This document shows positions 57,606 through 64,000 of a stretch of DNA of 64,000 nucleotides, in pieces. Each line of letters opens with the position of its first letter. Within the stretch, counting starts at the first letter, position 1. Under the pieces are notes generated by a model. The model made no database searches, was not told the DNA's origin, and worked only from the letters and a program-made list of their open reading frames with translations. Made by a program: the position numbers and the translations under genes. Source of the DNA: Fratercula arctica (taxonomy: Eukaryota; Chordata; Aves; Charadriiformes; Alcidae); assembly GCA_947846985.1 (NCBI GenBank), contig CANTUZ010000006.1, positions 45,863,707 through 45,927,706 of the forward strand. Reading direction: 5' to 3'.

Positions 57606-57912
57606 AATCATGGAATTTTCCAGAGTTGGAAGGGACCTCTAGAGATTATCTAGTCAACTCCCCCGCTAAAGCAGGATTGCCTAGAGCACATTACTCAGGA
57701 CTGCATCCAGGTGAGTCTTGAAAGTCTCCAGAGAAGGGACTCCACAACCTCCCTGGGCAGCCTGTTCCAGTGCTCTGTCACCCTCACCGTAAAGAAGTTT
57801 TTTCTCATATTTGATGGGAACTTCCTATGTTCCAGCTTGTGCCCATTACTCCTTGTCCTGTTTTGAAATGCATTCAGCAAGTCTCCTCCAAAGAGACGCA
57901 ATTTTAAGGTAC
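57606..57912 (-). mobile_element. CR1 LINE fragment, minus orientation
   Basis: The left end (AATCATGGAATTTTCCAGAG, then TTGGAAGGGACCTCTAGAGA) is a diverged CR1 3' end. The minus-strand frame still reads ...[20 protein letters not shown] of the ORF2 tail. It is more diverged than the copies at 5.2 and 46.4 kb. The right boundary is approximate. Confidence 0.9.
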
Positions 57913-60900
57913 TTCTGATGCAGTATTCCATATTCCTGTGAATCACTGAATAGCGAAGGGCTCCTATTCTGTTTTTGTTTATCCCTAATTAGCTGTGTCC
58001 TTCAGTCCTCCAACTTTTGAAGGTTTAAAATTAGCTATGAGAGCTTATATAATGCCAGGAAAAGCATAGAGTTTAACATATCTCAAGTGACTTTATGCAT
58101 AAATATGGAGTTGCAAGAGAAAGTGTATGGCACTTGAAACATTGTATTCCAAACTCACTTGCCGTAAATGCTTTCACAAAATGTATTATTAGTATTTTTT
58201 GGTTCTGCTGAAACTGTAATATCATAACGCATTACAGCGGTATCTGTGACATAAGTGACAGCTTTCATCACTTATAAAACTACGCTCCAGTACATGCAGT
58301 AACGTCGCCTTTAGACTTAAACTGCAATGATTGCATCTGGCAGTTGCATATGGTGAAACTTAGCTACTGCCTTTTTAATTAAATTATAGTTGGGAGTTTG
58401 CTTCTGGGAGCTTGCTGATCAACTGAATTTCACAGTAAAATAACAGAAATGTGACTTCTTGTGAGTAAGGGAATTTGCAGTACATGCAAGAGCAGGCAAG
58501 AAGTTGTTCGTGTGTCTAAAATAACCGATTGCAGTGTGTTCTCTCTGCTGCTTCTGATAGAAAAGAACTGCTGCAGAATTGGATCACACCCTTCCTCTCC
58601 CTTCCATTCCCAAAGCACCCTAAAGAAATCTGAGGGAGAAAAATAATGCTACGGCCTCACTTAGGATATCTTTCCTAGATGGTTGCACTGTGACTGGAGT
58701 ATTATGTTGGCCTGTTCATTCAAAAGAAAAAAAAAATCCCAGAAGAGAACTTGGCAGAACTGGCTCTTGAGAGCCTCTGACTAAGATGAACTTCACCTCC
58801 TGCATCTATGCATTGTCCCTCCTTCCACAGTAAAATCAGTCCTAAGAGGAGGTTCCCACTGCTGGTAAGGGAACTTTGAGGCACCTGTGTGGACATTTCT
58901 GTTTGTGTCTTGCTCTGTTCTTGTGGGAAATCCAGGCATTTCACTTCTGAATTGAAGAAGGTGCCCCAAATTTTAAACTTATTGCAAAAAAAAAAAAAGA
59001 AAAGTAAAACAAAGAAGTTGAGATCCAGGCACTGTTCTGATGGTATATTAAGTTTTAATTTTTTAGTTATATAGCATACACAGAAAGGTGTCTAAAATCA
59101 AAACAAGCATAACTGATGTTTCCGAAATGAAGCACACTGATTCTTTCAGCCAGTTCTCCCCTTTTCTGTAGTGAATCAAGGTCAACATCTTCACCTCAAG
59201 ACCAATGTGCCTGGGAGTGACCGCATTCAGAGTGGTGTCCAGGGCTGACAACCCTCACTGAAACATAAATATAATATATTTTAAAAAAACCCAATCTGTA
59301 CCTGATTAAGCTGCTTCTATGGGACTTGACTTTTGATCTGTTGAATGCAGATCCAATGTTGTATTTCAATCATTATCCTTGAAGCTCTCCCCAGTCAGGC
59401 TACTTTGACTTTCTTAGAAGGGCTACATGCACACCTCCAGTCCTGGGCCTTTAGAATCCCCAAATTCTGTAATACCTCAAATTTTCTTCTTCACAGAGCT
59501 TGTTTGTTTTGTGTTTTCTTATTTATAGCTTTTACTTTGTGGGGCACATTGTAGCTGTCACAAATAAAAGCACTATGCCAAAAAAATTCTAAAATTTTTT
59601 TTCTTGTAAACAGAAGAAACAAATAGAGAAATTTTATAGGGAACTTCAAAAAACACTACTATTAAGGCCTGCAGTTATGAAGTAAGACCACCTTTTCTTA
59701 ATTGTCTAGACATGGATTTAGATGTTTGCTTTAAGCTATTCAAATTTAAGTATTTTGGACATGGCTTCTCAGCATCTCTTTTAATTTTTTAATTGGAGCT
59801 GAGGGATTATGCTTGAGGAAGCTCAATTAAGACAACTTTGGCTTGCATAATTGCCTCAGCAGGTTAGTGACTTGGTGCCAAGCTCCACGGAAGTTTAAAA
59901 ACATTTGGAATTTAATGGTAGAAATTGTCAGTATGGAAGTTTTCATTCCATTTTCCTTTCAGGTTTTCTAGAAGCTGCTGGTGTTATGGGGTCACTTAAA
60001 AAATAGGAATGAAGAATCCTGAGGAGCATGCTTTGCTGTGTGTTGGAGCGTAAAGTTTTAGTATGGTCCAGACACTTCTTATAGAATGACTCTTCTTTGT
60101 CTTAGTCACTATATACTAGAGGTTTAAATGCCCCAGTATTTGATATGTTGTTATTGTGCTGCTTTCTGATAAAACTAACCTCAAAGTTTCCTGCTCCAGA
60201 AGGCAGTGACTCCATAATTGACAGATGGTGATAAAATCCCATAACTTTGTTACTAATGTTTGTGCAGATTGAAATATGGACGTCGCTGCACATCTCCTGA
60301 AACAGATTCAGACAAGCTTAATGATTCTAGATGTGTCTGTAGAATCTCTGTTTGACAAAGTCATATGCTCACATAAGCTAAGGATAAACATTTTTTGCAA
60401 CACAAAATGTAAATACTTACCCTAATATGAAGGAGTTGACTTGCTGGCAAAAGTAACAAGTCATAGCTAGCATTTATGTGCCTGCCTGGTATCAAGAGGC
60501 ATGTATAATTTCACGTGATTGTCATCACTTCCAATAACCAAACTACTTCTAATAATCAAAGTACTTTGTAGGTGCCTTCAAATACTGTTTGCACTGTCCA
60601 CGATAGCCGTAACTTAAAATATTTTATGGACGACTAGTTATTCTTCCATTTCCTTGGGTATATTCTTCTGGCTATAAGCAGTAATACCTCATGAACTGCA
60701 TAGCTGTTGCTCTGAGAATTGGTACTTTTATTTACCTCCTATCACCTTCAGGCAGGCTCTCCTCTATCTCAACTCCACACGTAAGCATGCCCTAATGGAT
60801 TGGGTAAGTAGACCCTTATAGCACTTGGTAGGATGTAGCTTTCCCATTTAGATGTTTGATTACAGAGGTTAGCCTTTGCACTGCTGCCCCCTGTATACCT

Positions 60901-63900
60901 GCCCGCTTCCACTTGTTATGTAAAAGAAATTATTTTTCAGGTTAAGTCACCTCAAGTTATAGCCTTGTTTCACGGTACACTGTCTGTCAGTCCCGGTGCT
61001 AGAGGGAGAGAGCAGCTGAATGAAGGGAGGAAAAGGACGATGAACAAAGTAAGCCAACTGATGGGAGGAAGCGCCACATTACTTCTGTAGGATTGTCTGG
61101 AGGTAAAAGCACAACCTTCCAGGTGTGAGAACAGTAATGCTAGCTGGAGATGGTATTTATGCCTGATCTTTAAATAAATCAAAATCTGAAAGGTTAGATT
61201 CCTGGACAAAGCAGAAAGGATTGAAGAAATGATTCTTGTATTGTTCTAGAGTACCAACTGATTGAGTGGATTTGCAAGAATCTTGAGATTTGTGATAGCA
61301 GCCACATTCTCCTCCCTGTTGCAGGGCAGCATGCCTGAGGCAAGCCTAAACCAGTCCAGGAGCTCTTCCTCACTGCTGTGTACCTCCTCTGCACATCCTT
61401 CAGGGTAGCCATGACAACCACCGCCTGGTCGTGGTGAACGGCTAATGATCTTGTTAGCTGCTCAGTGCATCTCCTCTGCTCAACTGGTGTTCACTGGTTT
61501 CTTTTTGGAGGGAGAGTTGTGTTGATTTTCTAAATTGTTATTGTTGGTTATGCGGTCTCTTTGTACTCTTGTACTGTTTGATAAGATTGCCAACAAGAAA
61601 TCATCTAGAGTAAAGGTGCCTGCGGCAATTGTCATGTTTACTAACCGGCAAAGCAGCGGTGGCTGAATTTCACCAAACTTGTCTATCCTTTCATAATTAA
61701 TCTGTCACAAACATGAAACAGTTTGGGTTGTATTTCAGGGGAAGGAGGAAGCACCTAGCTCCTGCCTAGATACACAGATAGTGTTTTTTTTTTCCTCTGA
61801 CCAGCAGGCATGTTCCCTAAGTAAATTCATCTTTTGCTTTATAAAATTGTCCTGGCTTACTTCTGTCTGTAACTGCAGATGCTGTTCTTTACAGGAGAGA
61901 ATGTAATCAGTCCTGTTACCACACTTGCTTTTCTTCCCGAGCTTTTCTTTTATACACTGATCAGAAGGAATCAGCAGTTTTTCTCGTTTGTGCTTCCCAC
62001 ACCTTTGGTGTTTAGCTTGCATGTAGCCAAGAGTAATCTTTAAGGCAACTAATCTTAGCGTAGTCTCTGTGCTGAGGAACTAAGGCAATATATCACAGCT
62101 TTATTTTGTAGGTTTTTTAAGCCATAAATGAGTTTCTTTATAAAACCCACAATCTTTAAAGGTGTGAAAGACAAGGAAATTATAACCCCTTTTTTCAACC
62201 TGTCTGGCATGCATGGGGGACTAGGATTCAACCCGAGACTGAATTTTTGGCACCTTCCTACATTGAGTCCAATTCTTGCTGTTTCCAAATTCACGGTACT
62301 TCATGTCTGTGAACTCAGTTTGAGTCTGTTGATATGATAGCTCTCAAAATATCTTGGCTTACAGAGGATGCTTGCCCCTTTTGCATTTTTCTGAAAGCAT
62401 ATGTAATGAACTGAGTAGTTCAGGGTTTGTGGGTGTGAGGGGGCGATGTTGTTCTACTTCCTCTTAGTCATTCCAGCCTTATGCTTGGGGAAAGGCAAGA
62501 ACTATAGTTAATCAGTCCTGTATTCTAGCCTATGAATCTTTCTTCAAACGCTATTAATACTGCTGTTCCTTCTGCCTGTGTACAGGAGTATATCTGTGCT
62601 TGCCACAGGGCAAATGAACAGGAATGCTGCCCTTCAACTGAGCTGGTTGTGACCTGTTGTGGAAATGTGGTAGGCTGAATTTCAGGACTGATAAAATCTT
62701 TACAGAAGATTTCTGAAATTTTGAATGAAAAGGTTTCCTGGGAATTGAACTAGTCATGACCTCAATGCAAGTACCTATTGAAAGAGATATGTCTGGAATC
62801 TCTTTTTTATTATTAAGTAATGTGTGAGGGAAGTGACAAAAAATAAGACAGAAATCAATCACCTAAGTTTTCTCCAAGAAACTCCATACAGAGCAGTGTC
62901 CAAAGGCAAAAGAAGCCCCCAGCCCCCCAAAACAGGCATGTCTCTGTACCCAGAGCAGAAACACCAAAAGGAGCATGTAGGAATGTCAAACTGAGCGGAG
63001 CTAGTGTTATAAAGAAGTGTGCGTATGTTAGAGAAGAGGATCTACATTAATGTTGTGGTAAAAGTCGTCAGATAACACCTGCACAGGTATAACTGTGCAG
63101 TACTGTCTCACCTGGAGGTACAGGTGTTTCTCAGGTTTTTGAAGCGATACTGCATTGCTTAGTGTTCTGTTGCTGCTTTTTTTTTTTCATTGAGAACAAT
63201 TGCAAGCAACAAAACTAATACTCTGACAAACCTCTGTAGCAAGTGATGATATGTGATACACAATTGTTTTTCAAGAAGGGGCTCTTGCAAGGAGAGCGTT
63301 TGTCTGTTTGCACTGATTCTTTGATTGCTAGTGGTGTTCATGCATCAATTAAGATAAAATACAGCAGAACTTAGATTTTTGTCAGAGACTAGCCCTCAAA
63401 TGAGAAATTCGTATCTTTGATCTTAACATCTGTGTGACTGAGTTGAAGGTAATTGTAACAGCTTTTTTCGTTCATAAAGGTAGCCAGTATATGCAAAATG
63501 CATGCAGTAACATTTGAAACTGATGGTTCTTGATTTGTCTTTTTAAACCTTGTTCAATGTGGACTTTGACTCCTTTTCAGCTGATCCAGTAGTATTTAAC
63601 TAGATTTCAGTGATGCAGAACAGGTATGACAGACTGTACCGCTGATGATTCTGAGGAAGAGTCTTAAAAAGACCGACTAAAAAGTTTGATGATACTCATG
63701 GGAATTGTTTAACTTCCTGGACATATGTTACGTAATGTTCAGCTTCATTTCCTTCACTTAAAGTGTGTTTGTGAATAGGGTACAGTCAATTTAAAAAATG
63801 CTCTCCATGCTGCTGCAGAGACAAAACAGAGTGCCCTTTACTCTTACTGAAGAGACATGCTGGGAACATTCTGCACCATAATAAGTGCTCAGCTGTTCGT

Positions 63901-64000
63901 TGGATCAAGACCTGCTGCATGAAGAGGCACAAGGAAGCATAAAATGAAAAGTAATATAGCCTAAAGTAAGGCAGAATCAGAGAAGCAGTAACTGTTATAA
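57913..64000. other. Intronic or intergenic, no gene seen
   Basis: AT-rich sequence to the window edge. No serpin coding exon and no repeat family were recognised. Confidence 0.45.

Larger units (their letters stand above)
39856..64000 (+). other. SERPINI1: Inferred SERPINI1 intron 1, continuing past the window
   Basis: No stretch resembling the serpin fold was seen, including the neuroserpin N-terminal exon, whose open frame should be long enough to be obvious. The rightward gene's coding exons are therefore inferred to lie beyond the window end. The intron holds CR1 copies, an old LINE relic, a minisatellite, long A/T runs and otherwise unremarkable AT-rich sequence. Confidence 0.5.

Noticed and set aside
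40000..64000. SERPINI1 coding exon
   Set aside because: No open frame resembling a serpin N-terminus was found.

Overview
The window is vertebrate nuclear DNA, most likely from a bird. The support is (i) several CR1 LINE fragments with typical avian-style 3' ends, (ii) a protein-coding gene split by canonical GT-AG introns whose product is almost identical to vertebrate PDCD10 (CCM3), and (iii) a compact PDCD10 locus: about 12 kb from CpG island to poly(A) signal. A crocodilian or turtle also carries CR1 and cannot be strictly excluded. There are no bacterial-style operons, CRISPR arrays or phage modules. Almost all short open frames in the window are chance frames.

Layout. 1-26.7 kb is intergenic sequence downstream of PDCD10. 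It holds one clear CR1 (5.16-5.65 kb), an old LINE relic (15.2-15.6 kb), simple repeats and a striking 125-bp inverted repeat (10,838-10,962 and 11,478-11,602). No exon could be identified there. 26.7-39.4 kb is PDCD10 on the minus strand. All seven coding exons (212 codons plus stop) were assembled by hand, with matching splice phases and a conserved-looking poly(A) signal at 26,755-26,760. A CpG island at about 38.77-40.56 kb is the shared divergent promoter. PDCD10 leaves leftward from it. A rightward partner, inferred to be SERPINI1 (neuroserpin) from conserved vertebrate gene order, leaves to the right. 39.86-64 kb looks like the first intron of that partner: no serpin coding exon is visible before the window ends. 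It contains a 9-copy 14-bp minisatellite at the island edge, a CR1 with a 147-codon open frame (46.36-46.93 kb), two more CR1/LINE relics and long A or T runs.

Function. PDCD10 is the adaptor that binds GCKIII kinases through its N-terminal dimerisation domain and binds CCM2, striatins and paxillin through its C-terminal FAT-homology domain. The key residues known for both surfaces are present here. The divergent promoter carries a near-consensus ZNF143 (SBS) element, an ETS-like site, an inverted CCAAT-class box and GC boxes, as expected for a ubiquitously active bidirectional promoter.

No convincing novel biological system was found. The most unusual non-genic structure is the 123/125-identical inverted repeat near 11 kb.
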